64,000 nucleotides of DNA from contig CAJFCV020000004.1 in the NCBI GenBank assembly GCA_904066235.2, positions 3,286,001-3,350,000 of the forward strand. Direction: 5' to 3'. This DNA comes from Bursaphelenchus xylophilus. Lineage: Eukaryota; Nematoda; Chromadorea; Rhabditida; Aphelenchoididae. The position numbers and the translations under genes were made by a program. The notes under the pieces were generated by a model. It made no database searches, was not told where the DNA came from, and saw nothing but the letters and a program-made list of their open reading frames with translations. Below are positions 44,338 to 57,300 of this stretch, in pieces (positions within the stretch are counted from its first letter, which is position 1; every line of letters begins with the position of its first letter).

Positions 44338-44500
44338 TTTAGCCTTCGCTTTGCAAGTGCGGCCGAGATATTTAGCAGCGAAGTGATGTAAGTGAGGCGC
44401 TAAGATTGTGATGACATTTAGCAGAGAATAAAATAAAAGTTGTTCTAATTCTTATCTAAGACTTCTAGTTGGCGCTTTGCAAAAACAATTCAACGCGCTA
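44338..44500. mobile_element. family B-like remnant
   Basis: Phrases CGCTTTGCAAGTGCGGCCGA and GGCGCTAAGATTGTGATGAC recall family B internal blocks in altered order. Badly worn. Confidence 0.4.
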
Positions 44501-46227
44501 TGCTTTTTGTTAAAAATTGGCTAACATTTTTTACAGCGTGAGCTAAAATTTCGCTTACTTTTAGTCTTCAAACCCTTTTTTTTGATACTATTTCTCACGT
44601 GAAAACCTTCTTTGAGGCCCCTTAATTTTCCGAGCTTACATTCCACAACGTATTTTACAATGATTTTTATAATCTCCCCATCTCTCATTCCATTCAAACC
44701 TTTTCATTTTTTAACCAAAAGAATCGGAAGAATTGCAATCCATTAATCATAAAATCGTTTTTTTTCTATGACGAGCCCGTTATAAAAACCGTTTTCCTCC
44801 CTTCCTCGGAACACCCCGTTTTTTATTCGCGTAGGAATTTCGTTTCAGTGCACAAATCTCCATTGTAAAGGCGCATTATGGCGGCTATTCTTGTGGGGGT
44901 TGTATGCTAACGCATTCAAATTTTTGAATGAAGATTTTGTAACTTTACTTTGGCTGGATTGTAAAGTTAAGCCTATAATACAAAGCTTTGAGGGGCAAAA
45001 TGTGTTTTTTATCCATGAAAATTTCTTTATACCTTTTTTAGGGTTCATTAAGAGACCAAATTTTACCAAGATGTTGATGCAATTTGGCAAAAATTAAAGC
45101 AATTTTATAAGGTATATATGTGAGCTTTTTAGCTTGTTATATTGCAGAGACTACCAATTTTCAAAAAACGCCAAAATTTTTTTTTAATTCTGACAAAAGA
45201 AAAGGTCTTTTTTGAGCGCGAAATATCAGTATGTCGGGAAAATAATGAGCACTTTGTCGCATCGAAAATTGCATCGTGGTTGAGAAAATGAATTCTTTTT
45301 TGCGGGAAAATCTAATTTCTTTTCACTTCAACGACGCGATTTGGGCAGCTCATTATTTTCCCGACAGTCTGATGTTGCCAAAGTACTTTTTTTCTCTGGC
45401 CATCTCTTCACATTTCCCATAGTCTTTCGTTCGCAAAAAAAAATTTTTTTTGAACCTTGTGCCTGCTTTTATTAGCCAAAAACTAAAGTTTTCGACGGTT
45501 GCTCACGTCCTGTGCTTTGGTTTTTTATCGCAAAAAAATCTCAAAAAATATGTTTCTCTTCAGAAAATGCCGTTTTAACTCATTTTTTAACGCGTCCAGA
45601 AGTTCTGTTGACTGCATTCTGCCTTCCATGATAACATGATTATGGTACCTGTTTTCTCCACCGCATTATAATCGTATTTATGCACGGCTTCCTTCCATTC
45701 AGAATCCCCGCTGAATCAGCACCCCTTGGCCTTTGATTCATCCGTTATAAAGGCCGATTGGAAAATCGCAAAACATTACGATGTTTTCACGATCCAAATG
45801 CCATTTTTATAACGTCAACGCTTTGTTCGCATAATGAATTTTTTGGTTTGAATTCTTTTTTTTTTCATCTTTTTAATGATGTTATATTAATTGTTTATAT
45901 CCGGTTTCCCATCCCAAAGCCTCTTTTGTCGAATTTAAATGCAGTCGTTAAAAGAGGGCAGTAAAATTTATTTTATTTCCCCATTAGCCTGCCGAATTTT
46001 ACAGCCCTCGTTAATTGCAGTAGTTCTGGGGGAAATGTCTTTAGCTGAATGTTGGGAGGGAAACGTTTGAATGAACGGGAAATTCAAACTGTTGACAATC
46101 GGCTGGATTTCGATTGGAAATGAGGTTGAGTTTTGCTTGTTTTGTACATTCGATTTTTCACAAGTGTCGCAGGTGCGAGGTTTATATTATAGTATTTTGT
46201 GTAAATTTTGAGGGCAAGTCGGGCCTA
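44501..46227. other. non-coding stretch
   Basis: Contains family G copy 3. Apart from that it is AT-rich DNA with no gene, RNA or repeat I can support. Confidence 0.5.
45227..45371. mobile_element. family G MITE, copy 3
   Basis: Left CAGTATGTCGGGAAAATAAT, right ATTATTTTCCCGACAGTCTG; core CAACGACGCGATTTGG. Confidence 0.85.
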
Positions 46228-46485
46228 TAGTGAGGGATTTGATCCAGCGGCAAAAAACGTATCATTTTGCACCCGGGAAGCATCAAAAATGTGGCAAAAT
46301 GCCTCCCTATCCAAGCGAAAAAACTTCGTTTTCAAGGGCGCGCCCCCTTTTCATCACAAAAAAGAGCGACGCGCTTTTAAAATCGGAGTTTTGTCACTTG
46401 GAGAAGGAGGTATTTTGCCACATTTTTTTATGCTTTCTGGATGCAAAGTGGTACGTTTTTGGCCACTGGAACAGGTCCCCCACTG
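46228..46485. mobile_element. family A MITE, copy 14
   Basis: Left TAGTGAGGGATTTGATCCAG, right GGAACAGGTCCCCCACTG then TA. Confidence 0.9.
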
Positions 46486-47585
46486 TAGGCCGCAGTATTG
46501 ATTACATAAAAATTTTAGCTTGGGATTTTCACGGGCAACAGAGATATCTCAACAATCTTTGCTGATAAGTTATTATTGTCAAAATTTGAACGTCGTAGTT
46601 TGAACTTCGCACTTTGAGCTCAAGTTAGATCGTATCAACTACAGAAAATTTTAGGTCACGGTTTGTAGACATAGTCGAAATATTTGACGTTCTCAATGAC
46701 TGTGTAAAAATAGCAGACAACTGGAGAAAAAAATCTGGCCATTATTTCTCCTGAGCAAAATAAAATATCTTTTCTAGAAACGCACATCCTAAGTCATTTA
46801 CAATCTCATTTTCATCCGGAAAATTAACAATTCATATTTTCGGCTATAATTTACATTGACCCCCAAATTTCGGCATATAATTTACATTGACCCTCAAATC
46901 TGTATACCTTTTACCCTCTATTATTTTACCAACTTCTCTCTACTTTTCTAATCTCCATCACAATAGAAGCCGCTTTGATAACGACATAAAATATACGTTA
47001 TTCCACGTTGGTCGGGTCTTCTCTCTTTCTCCTTTTGCGCTTTGTAACACATTTTTATGGCTGCGATTTTACGACCGGTCGGGCGATTACCATAACTCCG
47101 CTATAATCCCATTTTTGATTTATTTTGTTTTTTGAGTCGTTAAATTTCCCCTTGAGCTCATAAAAGGAAGAATGCCATATTGCGAACGTCTCCATTCATT
47201 TATAATGTTTTTATAAATGTTTAACATGATTTGTTTTTGTCTTTCGTTGACAAAAAACGCGGATCCGCTTGGGGTTTATGACGGACAATAAAACAATTGA
47301 GAGTCTAATATCGGGTAGGAGTGGCATTTGACAGGGGCAGTGATAGGTTATGGAGAAGAGATTTGTGGGCTAGAAATGAGTACTTTGATCTTTGAGAAGC
47401 TAATCAAATAAATTTACCGTTTTCAAGCCAGTATATTAATATGGTTGTCGTAAATTTACAAGGCGCGTTGACAAAAAAATTTTTTTTGATAGGTAGAGTT
47501 GACCACACCAGGAGAAAGACTTGGCTCATCCTGCGGTCCAACGCTCCCACATTTTTGGACCAATTCAGCTCTGAACTATAATGTA
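46486..47585. other. non-coding stretch
   Basis: A short family B-like trace lies near 46500-46600. The phrase TATAATTTACATTGACCC is repeated in tandem near 46843-46892. No gene is seen. Confidence 0.5.
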
Positions 47586-47836
47586 CAGTGGTGGACCTGT
47601 TCCAGTGGCAAAAAACGTGCCATTTTGCATCCGGGAAGTATTAAAAATGTGACAAAATGCTTCCTTCTCCAAGTGAAAAAATCCGATTTCAAAATCTTGC
47701 CCGCTCTTTTTGTGATAGAAAGGGCCCTTCAAAACGAAGTTTTTTTCACTTGGAGAGGAAGGTATTTTGCCACATTTTTGATCCTTCCCGGATGCAAAAT
47801 GGCACATTTTTTGCCACTAGATCAGGTCCCCCATTG
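47586..47836. mobile_element. family A MITE, copy 15
   Basis: TA on both sides; left CAGTGGTGGACCTGTTCCAG, right ATCAGGTCCCCCATTG. Confidence 0.9.
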
Positions 47837-48923
47837 TACAGTTTGAATCCTCCTCATGATCAGCCCACTGTAAAGTAGCCAGTAAGCTGCTTTCGGCGTT
47901 CCTAAGCCTCTAAATTTGCTTATCACCACGGCGTTCCAGCAACTAATTCTCTTTGATCTTTTCCACTCGCGATAACAACATTTTACGACTCCCATAAATT
48001 TGGTTAATTAGTTTTGTCACTGCAAAAAAACTTTCAAGAGATTTTATTTTTTTGAAATCATTATTTTTTTTCAAATTTAAATGCTTAAATTGTAATCTAA
48101 TTTGCACTTTCTGTATCTTACCAATAAGTTCTGAAATTTTTGCAGTAAATTTTTTCGAGGTATACGATATTTTCTGGCTTCCTGGAATGCCAAAAATAAG
48201 TATTCTAATTACAGTTGCACTCTCTTCACCCATGTGTAAGATCCCGAAATGAACTTGTTGTTTACATTGCGTGTTGTACATTACAATTACGCGCTTAATT
48301 TGGGCCTTTAATTACTATATTCTCCTCTCGTTGCAGGTGCGAAAACAGCCGGGTTTTGCAAATTTTCAATTGCTTTCGGATTGGAAATCTTCGACAGAGA
48401 AAGGTTGCTGTTTCAAAATTAGTAATGTATTATAATTTTGACGTTTTTTATAATCGTATTTTGCAACGGAAAGTCTACATTCAGCGATGCTTGCGATTTA
48501 TATAATTTCCTGAATTTCTTGAGCTCCCTAAAGGACTTATTGCCATGTGTAACATAATTTGATGTCTCACAAATTTCATAGACCTCTTAAAATTAATTCA
48601 GGGGCTTTCAAATGTTTCTTCAGCTTTAATTTGCGTTTTTAAGCAATTTCCAAGCCATTACTGTACCTAGAACACTATGCCAAAAATGGCGGGAAACGTA
48701 ATTTTCAAATTTTCGAAACGTTCAATTTTGCTTTTGAGCTTTGCGTATCCTATTTTACAAAAGGTTTTTTGACTTTATGAGGTGTTTGTAGCGGTTAATT
48801 TTCTTTCGATTCAGAAGATAGAGTCGGACAAACTCCCGTGCCACAAAACCTGTCTATAATGAACGATTTTAGAGGCCTCAAGGGTCGGTCTTAGATCACA
48901 ATGAACCTCCATATATACCGAGG
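47837..48923. other. non-coding stretch
   Basis: A 112-codon minus-strand ORF (48281-47943) is AT-driven and unrecognised. Nothing else is seen. Confidence 0.5.
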
Positions 48924-49147
48924 CACGTCAAACTGAGGAGTCCGGTGACCGGAATAGACTCTTCGCTATCGGTTTTTACACTTCGTCTTGATTTCGCAGA
49001 GAAAGAGAGAAAAAAGACACGCAAAAACGTACTCTCTCGCCCCAAAAATTCCCCATTTCTTCCGCGACAAAACGTTTTTTCGCGTCTTTTTTTGGCAAAT
49101 TGCCAATCCATTCACCAGACTGTTTTAGCTTATCCCAGTTTGACGTG
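48924..49147. mobile_element. family C MITE, copy 4
   Basis: 224 bp, CACGTCAAACTGAGGAGTCC to its inverted end CAGTTTGACGTG. CGAGG flanks both sides (48919-48923 and 49148-49152), a perfect 5-bp target duplication. Confidence 0.92.
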
Positions 49148-49160
49148 CGAGGCCCTTCTA

Positions 49161-50398
49161 TTAGGTTGTCCCACAAATAATGTCGTTCTTCAAAAGATTT
49201 TTTGTACAAAGAAATTTACCGTAATAACGAAGATATTTTTAATCAAAATAATCACCATGTGTTATACCACGCTATTGCAACGCGTTGAAAGAATTTTTTT
49301 GCCAGTGGCTTTGAAACCCCGGCTTCTGGAGCCGATGAAACTTTTGAAGGCGCATTCAACAGGGTCTTGATTGATGAATTCCCTACCACGGATGAAACCG
49401 ATTAGATTCTTGGAAAGGTAGCAATCTGTTTGAGACATGCCTATCGAGTACTCCAGACGACGGAGAGCCCCGTATCTCCATTAACTCAACTTCTGGAGCG
49501 TCGTCTTTACAACGTGAGGTTGCGCATCGCCGCCTAGAACTTTTGGAATTCCGCGGCGTGTTTTTAAAGGCATATTCTGCCATAAGCTGTCTATCTGAAT
49601 ACAGCAGAACACAGCATTTACATTTTGGCCAACTTTCAACGAGCTGTATTGTGAGATACCCATGCTGCACCATCCAGCAGTGCCCATCACCTTGTTTATG
49701 GGGGGTCGCTTTGCAAAGTGCCGTGTTCGTATCCTCGGGGGACTCCATTGGGCACATCTGGTTGTCGTACAGGATCTGCTCTTCATCATGGGTCACGATC
49801 GGATCTAGAAAACCCGGCTTTTCGGATTGTAAAAGCAACAAACGTGACACCTATATTCTGTGGTTCGGTCCATTAATATGGGAAAAAGCTGCCGAGCATT
49901 TTTTGAATTCCATCGACCTCCAACGGTTAGCTGCCGATTATTTCAACACCCAGACGATGTCAGAACGCGTTGAATGTTGATTCTAGGATATCTGACAACT
50001 AATGGCCCCAGGGTAAATTCATAAAGTTCAGATGCCGGACTTTATCTTTGGGTTCCTCACCGTCAGATCGAAATTTTTTGAACCATCGTTTCACCGTGTT
50101 CAGACTCACATCAGACTCGCCGAACACGCCGTTGATATTTTGTGTAACTCATGTAACTTTCATACCCTGTTTTTGCAGGTACAACACGGCGACACGAATC
50201 GACTTTTTTCCCATAATTTTGGATTGGGGCTAAATTACACTAATTTGATCCAAAGATGGCAAACGATATATCGAACGAAAGCTTCAGTTCTCGACTACAA
50301 AACGATGCAATATTGCGAAATTTTATTGTCATTTGCCTTTTTTATAGACTTTGGAAACTACCCATCTCGAAAACGACATTATTTGTGGGACAACCTAA
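49161..50398 (-). pseudogene. decayed mariner transposon with broken transposase
   Basis: 1,238 bp with inverted ends TTAGGTTGTCCCACAAATAA and its mirror, flanked by TA, the normal size for mariner. Minus-strand frames hold transposase pieces in order. Near 50110 are helix-turn-helix remains (GESDVSLNTVKRWFKKF), near 49790 the first catalytic region (IVTHDEEQILYDN), near 49500 GGDAQPHV at the second aspartate, then TDCYL at the third and GFKATGKKIL at the C-terminal region. Frameshifts and stops separate them, so no active enzyme is encoded. It sits 8 bases from a family C element. Confidence 0.9.
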
Positions 50399-50824
50399 TA
50401 TAAAGATTTTTTTCCGTCATCTTATTGTTTGTTGCAATCTGCTTCCACTGTATTAAATACGTGGTTCTATAACACCATATCATATTCTCTACCCATTTGT
50501 TTGAAGGTCCTATCTTACCCCCTCATCCCCCCTACCCTAAAAATTCCATAAATGCCCAATTAATCAGAATCGAACGAGCTAACCGATGGGCCCATAAAGT
50601 CCGGGGTTTTATGGCATCAGAAAGGAATAGCGCCACACATCTTCTCCCCCCTTCTCCATAACCTTTATATTTTTTTTATTTTATTCTCCGCTCCCTTTAC
50701 AGCCTCGGTCATAAATGAGTTAAGGCGCCATCTTGTCGTCTATAAAATGTTATTCTATTCGGAACGAAATGGGAAGACATAAAACGCAAGTTTTATGCGT
50801 TTGAAATTTCGGTAAACTCAAGGG
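50399..50824. other. non-coding stretch
   Basis: Pyrimidine-rich, with several CCCC runs. No feature recognised apart from the AAGGG duplication next to the palindrome. Confidence 0.5.
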
Positions 50825-52210
50825 CACAGCATTCCGAACTTTTTTCGCCGCCGATCGGTGTCCAAAAAAATGAAAAATTAAAAAGTGCACATTACATTTT
50901 CATGTGTGTAAGGGTAGCCAGAAGAGATACCGGCAAAAACAAAAACTCTTTATGTAGAATAATCAATTTCCTTTCAGAGTATGTACGTTTTGCCTTCAGG
51001 TTGTCCGCTACCTTTGAGAAAATCGTCACTAAAAAAATGGAAATTTCGATTTTGAATGCCAAAAAAATGTACTTTCTTGGGGCCACCAAAAAAGATGTTG
51101 ATGTCTATCGTAAAGAGAATTTCAAGGCCTACAACATATTAAAATTTCAAGATTTTTGTGGGGGTTTAAGCCAAGTTAGAGTGAAAAAACCCCTGATTTT
51201 GCACTTTTTCTCGATTTGTTTGCACTTATAGTGCAAAAATAAAAAACCATCCGTGGGCGGTGGAATCTATGTGTCATGTCGGATATTCATGCCAAATTTG
51301 AAGCTTCGCCGACGCTCCGGAGTCGCTGAATATCCGTTTAAATACGAAGCCTTAGAGTACTATTTCTATTGTTTGAAGTCGCTTTATCTGCTCCAAGATA
51401 CCTTTTGATCAAAAGTATATTGTCTATATACAGTGTATAACAACATCTTATCATTTACTCACGATATATTTTTTTCATTTCGAAAATTGAATTTGGCAGA
51501 TAATCCTTCACAGAGCCAATTTTTTGTTGCAACAACCAATTAAATTAACCGCCAAGCTGAGTTAGACTTTTGCAATTAAGTCGTTATGCAGTTGTTATAC
51601 ACTGTATACAGGCAATATATTTTTGATCAAAAGGGATCTTGGAGCACATAAAGCGATTTCAAACGACAGAAATAGTACTCTAAGGTTTCGTATTTAAACG
51701 GATATTCAGCGACTCCGGAGCGTCGGCGAAGCTTCAAATTTGGCATGAATATCCGACATGACACACAGATTCCATCGCCCACGGATGGTTTTTTATTTTT
51801 GCACTAAAAGTGCAAACAAATCGAGAAAAAGTGCAAAATCAGGGGTTTTTTCACTCTAACTTGGCTTAAACCCCCACAAAAATCTTGAAATTTTAATACG
51901 TTGTAGCCCTTGAAATTCTCTTTACGATAGACTCCAACATCTTTTTTGGTGGCCCCAAGAAAGTACATTTTTTCGGCATTCAAAATCGAAATTTCCATTT
52001 TTTTAGTGACGATTTTCTCAAAGGTAGCGGACAACCTGAAGTCAAAACTTACATACTCTGAAAGGAAATTGATTACTCTACATAAAGAATTTTTGTTTTT
52101 GCCGGTATCTCTTCTGGCTACCCTTACACACATGAAAATGTAATGTGCACTTTTTAATTTTTCATTTTTTTGGACACCGATCGACGGCGAAAAAAGTTCG
52201 GAATGCTGTG
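50825..52210. mobile_element. 1,386-bp palindromic element with CAC ends and 5-bp target duplication
   Basis: Starts CACAGCATTCCGAACTTTTT and ends with its mirror GTTCGGAATGCTGTG. AAGGG lies on both sides (50820-50824 and 52211-52215). The arms are about 620 bp and nearly identical, leaving a centre of about 145 bases (51446-51589). A 109-codon ORF appears in each arm (50902-51231 plus, 52133-51804 minus) with a handful of substitutions. I do not recognise it and cannot tell whether it is coding. Confidence 0.93.
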
Positions 52211-52343
52211 AAGGGACCGGAAAGGCAAAAAAATGAGAAAAAAAGGCTTTCAGAAGAATGGGAAGATGGGATCTGCGGAAGGCGTGATCGGATGGTGCTC
52301 GAAACGTAATAGCTGAATATGGTAAAATACGTGAAGTTCCTTA

Positions 52344-52787
52344 CAATGGAAGTACTCCAAGTGCGACGCTCAGATTTTCTTTAAATTTTGCACACACGTC
52401 GGGTATGGACTAGATATCAATTCCTGAAAGTTTTAGCTGGCGCTTTGCGGGCACCGCCGAGATATCGAACGATTTATGCCGCCGAGAGGGCGCGCTGAAC
52501 GTGGAGAGCGGTCAGAGAGAAAAACGCTTTTTGACCATAACTTTGTTAGTTTCGTGCAGAAAAATTTGATTTTTTGTAGAAACATTATTCTTTACGGGAA
52601 AAATAGGCATGAAAATTTTAGTGCCGAAATTCGACAAAAAGTCCTAAATTTTCGCCGACTTTCGATCTAAAAATCTCGGTTATTTCTGCAAAGCGCGAGC
52701 TGGGATTCTCGCATATATCTTAGAAAAACTTATTCTAAATTTGCGCCAAGTTTCATCAAAATCTGAGCGTCTGGAGTACTTCCCCTG
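52344..52787. mobile_element. family B MITE, copy 12
   Basis: Left CAATGGAAGTACTCCAAGTG after TTA, right GTCTGGAGTACTTCCCCTG before TTA: a perfect 3-bp target duplication. Confidence 0.92.
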
Positions 52788-53059
52788 TTAGTTATTTTTC
52801 CGGGCTTTCCTCGCTAGCCACCCATTTCTCTGTTTTCGGTATCCTCTGGTCTGCAAATATCGTTGAATATATCAGCTGCGTCCATGAAACTCGAGTTGAA
52901 ATTTTCATTAATTGATGGTTCACCTAAGTAGGCCATGTGGACGAAATTTCAACAAAATCCGTGGTTTGCACCTCGAGAAATTAAGAAATTTTCCTTTCGA
53001 TCTGTGAACCAAAATTTTTTTCCGATTTTTTATTAAAAATTTAAACATAATTTTACAAC

Positions 53060-53630
53060 AAATGAAAACCAGTCAAGTTTCAAAGTAAAGGCCATTTGAA
53101 TCTATAGCTTTAACCCATCTATCGGCACCAGCTTTTATTACTCGTACCTCTTGTTTTTCGTCCTGAATCATCGAATTTTTACAGACATTTCTGAATTTTT
53201 TGATCTGTTTACTCTATCCAATTTGCCTTGCAAACACTCCGATTGGCATGTCTAATCCATTAGTCAGAGTGCACTTTGATCGGATTTCGATAATCTTTAC
53301 AAAAAAGCCTTTGGGAATTCCCATAATTTCGCTGATTAATGGAAGATTAGATATTAGATGTTGTAATGGAATATCTCGCTGTTTAATCTGCGGCCTAGCT
53401 CTGTGATTTCTCCAATTTTTCGTGTGTTTTGAACAATACCATGCATACATTTTGCATACATTTTTGTACACATTAAAACCCTCATATCTACTGTATTCGA
53501 TTCGCCGCGAAAAGGTCCGTTTCCCACCCAAATCAAATTTCTTCTTCGCTATAACGATTATTTGGTCCCATAATACCACATAATAAAATATTCCCCCACA
53601 CACATCCATATTATCGATAATCGTGAACAT
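53060..53630 (-). pseudogene. mariner-like transposase relic fused to an unknown ORF
   Basis: Minus-strand ORF 53630-53214 (138 codons) is followed, in the same frame after one TAG, by about 50 codons ending VIKAGADRWVKAIDSNGLYF and a stop. That ending closely resembles the C terminus of mariner-family transposases. The front part, with YEGFNVY and MYAWYCSKH, is loosely reminiscent of a FLYWCH-type zinc finger but lacks a clear second cysteine. It is either a relic with one nonsense mutation or two unrelated pieces. Confidence 0.4.
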
Positions 53631-53883
53631 GTGGCGGCATTTCGAACAAATTTCCCTTTCAAATCATCGCCTTTTTTCGTTTCAGAAACACATCCGGTAT
53701 GAGGAAGGAATGGCGTCGACCTTCATTTGAATATTCATTTGGAATAAATTCCGCTGATTTGTCCCTCCGAAATTACTCACACTGTGCGGTAATGAATCTG
53801 TGCGCCCGTCGTTTCCGATTAGGGTTTTGGGCGCGGAAAATAATCGGAAAACAACCTACTAGTGCAGTGTTCAAAAGAAGTTA

Positions 53884-54128
53884 TAGTAGCGGACCGGATC
53901 CAGTGGCAAAAAACGTAAAATTTTGCATCCGGTAAGTATCAAAAAATGTGGCAAAATACCTCCATCTTCAAGTGGAAAACTCCGATTTCAGAAGCTCGCC
54001 CGCTCTTTGTGTGAGGCGCCCTTCAAAACGGAGCTTTTTTAGTTGGACAGGGAGGCATTTTGCCACATTTTTTGATAATTCCCGGATGCAAAATGGTACG
54101 TTTTTTGCCACTGGATCAGGTCCCACTG
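53884..54128. mobile_element. family A MITE, copy 16
   Basis: Left TAGTAGCGGACCGGATCCAG, right GGATCAGGTCCCACTG before TA. Confidence 0.9.
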
Positions 54129-54285
54129 TACTCTTTTTTCCACAGCTTTCAACTTTTCCTCAAAATTCCGCCTAAAAAAACCTAAACCACGATTTTTCTA
54201 AGGGTCGAGCGAGGCTCAACTCCAGCAATTTAATAAAAATTCTTACCTCCAATGAATTTCCCTTCAGTCAAACTCTTCTTGATAA

Positions 54286-54382
54286 GTCTTTTTAGTTGGA
54301 GAGGGAGGCATTTTGCCACATTTTTGATGCTTCCCGGATGCTAAATGGAACGTTTTTTGCCACCGGATCAGGTCCGTCATTG
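54286..54382. mobile_element. family A MITE, right half only
   Basis: Begins at TTTTTAGTTGGAGAGGGAGG and ends ATCAGGTCCGTCATTG before TA. Confidence 0.85.
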
Positions 54383-57300
54383 TAGGGTGCGAACGACACC
54401 CGAAAAAAATCTTTTGCACGGTGCAAAAAGCAAGAACTTGCACGGTGTTTTTTCACAGTGCATGTCGCAAAAATCACACCAGCTACTTTTCTAACGGGCT
54501 ATGATTTTTGAAAATTTCCGGATCAAATTTAGGCTACTATCATTTTTTATTATGCAAAGAGGTTTAACATATTTTAAAGTAAAGTTCTACACAATGTCTA
54601 GTAACCAAATATGTCATCATGACACATTTTTTGAAAAATTCTTTAATTTTTCTACCGTTTTGGCCAAAACTATACGTGTCAAGCGTCCTCATTTTGTCAT
54701 AATAATAGTTTATATCCAAAACATTTTCTCCGATATTTTTATACCGAACGTACTGACCGATGTTTTGTATTTCAATACAAAATTTGAATTGAAAAACAAT
54801 TGAGATCTCAAGATCCCATTACAACAAAGCTGCTTCTTTTCGAATATTTAACAGAAATTTTGTAATTTCGAAAGAAAAAAAATCGGCCGATGAAATTTTC
54901 CCACCGCCATTTTCAAAAAATTTTTTTTGTTTTCGAAATTCTGAAGAAACGGGCGCTTTTTGTGCAAAAAACATCTTTCAAGTTCTTAAGTTCTTGCGAA
55001 GGGTCTGAAATGGTCTTGGAAATGAGAAAACGAAGAGGATTCTCTGCAAAAAGTAGTGTAAACAGCAAGAAAACGGGATTTTTTGAGTTTTTGCCAAGAA
55101 GTCGCAAAATTTCATGCTAAATAAAACCTAGATCTACTGATAATTGCTCCAAATAGTTGCCTTTTGTCAAAAAAATTATTTTTCCTATGATTCCACGGCA
55201 TTCAAAATTCAAATTTCAAATTTCCCGCCAGATTCAAAAATTCTTTGGCATTCTGTTGCAACCCCATTTTTGTCCATAATTTTATACTCGCACGGATTTA
55301 TGACAATTCTCAGCGATTTTGGAGCACTTTTAAGTCCTTTTTCAACATTTTGTGACCATATTTGTCTAGATCATCAAGTATAATGTAATATAATCCGCAA
55401 CCATCGAATCGCTCCTTCTCCTCTTCTGTAATGCGTTTTGGAAACATTCTTGATTCCCTCCTCTCCTCTTACATGTGTTGTAGAATGAGGTTGCCGCGGA
55501 AATGACCCCTCCATTGCACAATACCCCCCACCTCTTCAGACTTTAAGTGCCCTTCTTCGGAAAAGGAGACGGCGATGGGAGTGCAAGTGCCATTTAATGG
55601 CGTTCCTTACTTATGCGCCTTCGAAATGGCGAGATTAGTACCCGATAATACGGAGGGGCCTCTATTGTTTTCGTCTTGCAATATTTTGCTCGTTTACAAA
55701 AGCGACGGCTAAACCATTTGAATTGCAAAGTTTTTTTTCAATAGTCATTGAATTATCGCCACTTTACAAGTATCATAAAAGACATGACCTAAGAGATTAC
55801 TGAAGCTTGCATAGCAGATTGCAAGCCTGCAAAGTTGTGAGAGATTTAGAAGATAAGCCGGGGGGAAATTTCTTCGGAAGTCCTTCAATATGATGATATT
55901 AATGACAACGATTTTATCGCAGCTATTACGCACCGTAGCTCTGTTAAATTTAGACGCGATATGAATCCGGAAAATAAAGATTGTTTTGGGCGTTCCCGCT
56001 GTTTTGCTTCGTTTTTTATTGCCTCGCAAATAGTTGCTTTTCCGGGTGAGGAGCGCAGTTTTATGACTACTTAAATTGGACTGTCACTCTTGCCTTCCGG
56101 AAGATTGGAAGAGCGTTTTAGGCAACTGACGATCGATGGAAGTATAGATAACCAGGAGTAATTGATCTTTTTACTTCAAGTTAAGAGTATTTTATGTCTG
56201 TAGCAAAGGAAGATGATATCTTTGGGCTCACAGCAATCAAATGCATAGATGGTTATCTTTCATGGCCCAAAAATTCGTAAGGATCATCTTGATCATTGCT
56301 GAGATACTCTTCATTTTTCATAGCGTTCTAGCTCTGCTACCTCCTCCGGATTCCCTCGTTAACCTTCCTCCCAAACATTTTACAACTCCCAATTCGATTT
56401 TACTGCCATTACGTAAACTACCCCATTACCTGATACTTTGTTTCACCCACCACTCCGCCTCCGCCCGAACCTTTTCATCCGCACCGCTCTCCCAGCTCAT
56501 AATGTCGCTTTTTCGGATCGATCGCACTTAATTAGCATTTGTCGCTGCTCGAGATTGATGAGACTTTGTTAACGCGCCGATATCAATCTTCTCGCCCGGG
56601 CTCGCGAGAATGCGATCGCTTTGAAACATTGACAGGCCCGGAATTTATCACCATTTTAACGGCGTGTTTTTATCGGCGCAAATGTTTGAAAAATTTCGCT
56701 GGGAAAAAGTTTTTCGAAAACAAAAGTGGAAGTGGGAGAAGATTTGTGATGTCTGAGAGGCAGGAAGTTGTAAATTGCTGGGAGATTGTTTTGGGGGACT
56801 ACCTATGACTCAAAGGGTGGCATAGTACGAAGACTAGTACCAATTTTGAGCTACGATTAGATGAAATGGGCATTTTTCTGGTATCCTTTAGATCCCCGTG
56901 GATAATATAAATTTCATGCCCAAAAATCACTTATTTTAATTTTTTACAATAGCGATTCATTGCTCTTACTTTAACCATCTTTTTCTCTGGTTATATAGAA
57001 ATTTCCCGGGCCTTGTTGCATTATGCCAATTTGGCGGGCATTTTGATTTTCGAAAACAATATATCCGAGAGGACTGTCTAACGCCAAGACAAAGGCCATA
57101 ATCGACCTTCCCCCTCCTTGTCACCCCAATTTCGACCTTTATCTCCTCCCCAATTTCCATGACATGTGTCCTCGGAAAGAAGTCGTTGGGACGCCTTTGA
57201 AAATTCTAATTATTCAAAATCCTTTTGTACCCCCGTTTTTTTGTACTCCTCTAACGGAGCCCAACGCCGCATGTCGCCCATTAATTTGACTCATCACCAA

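Noticed and set aside
47943..48281. 112-codon minus-strand ORF
   Set aside because: Lysine/isoleucine-rich product of AT-rich DNA; no motif or splice context.
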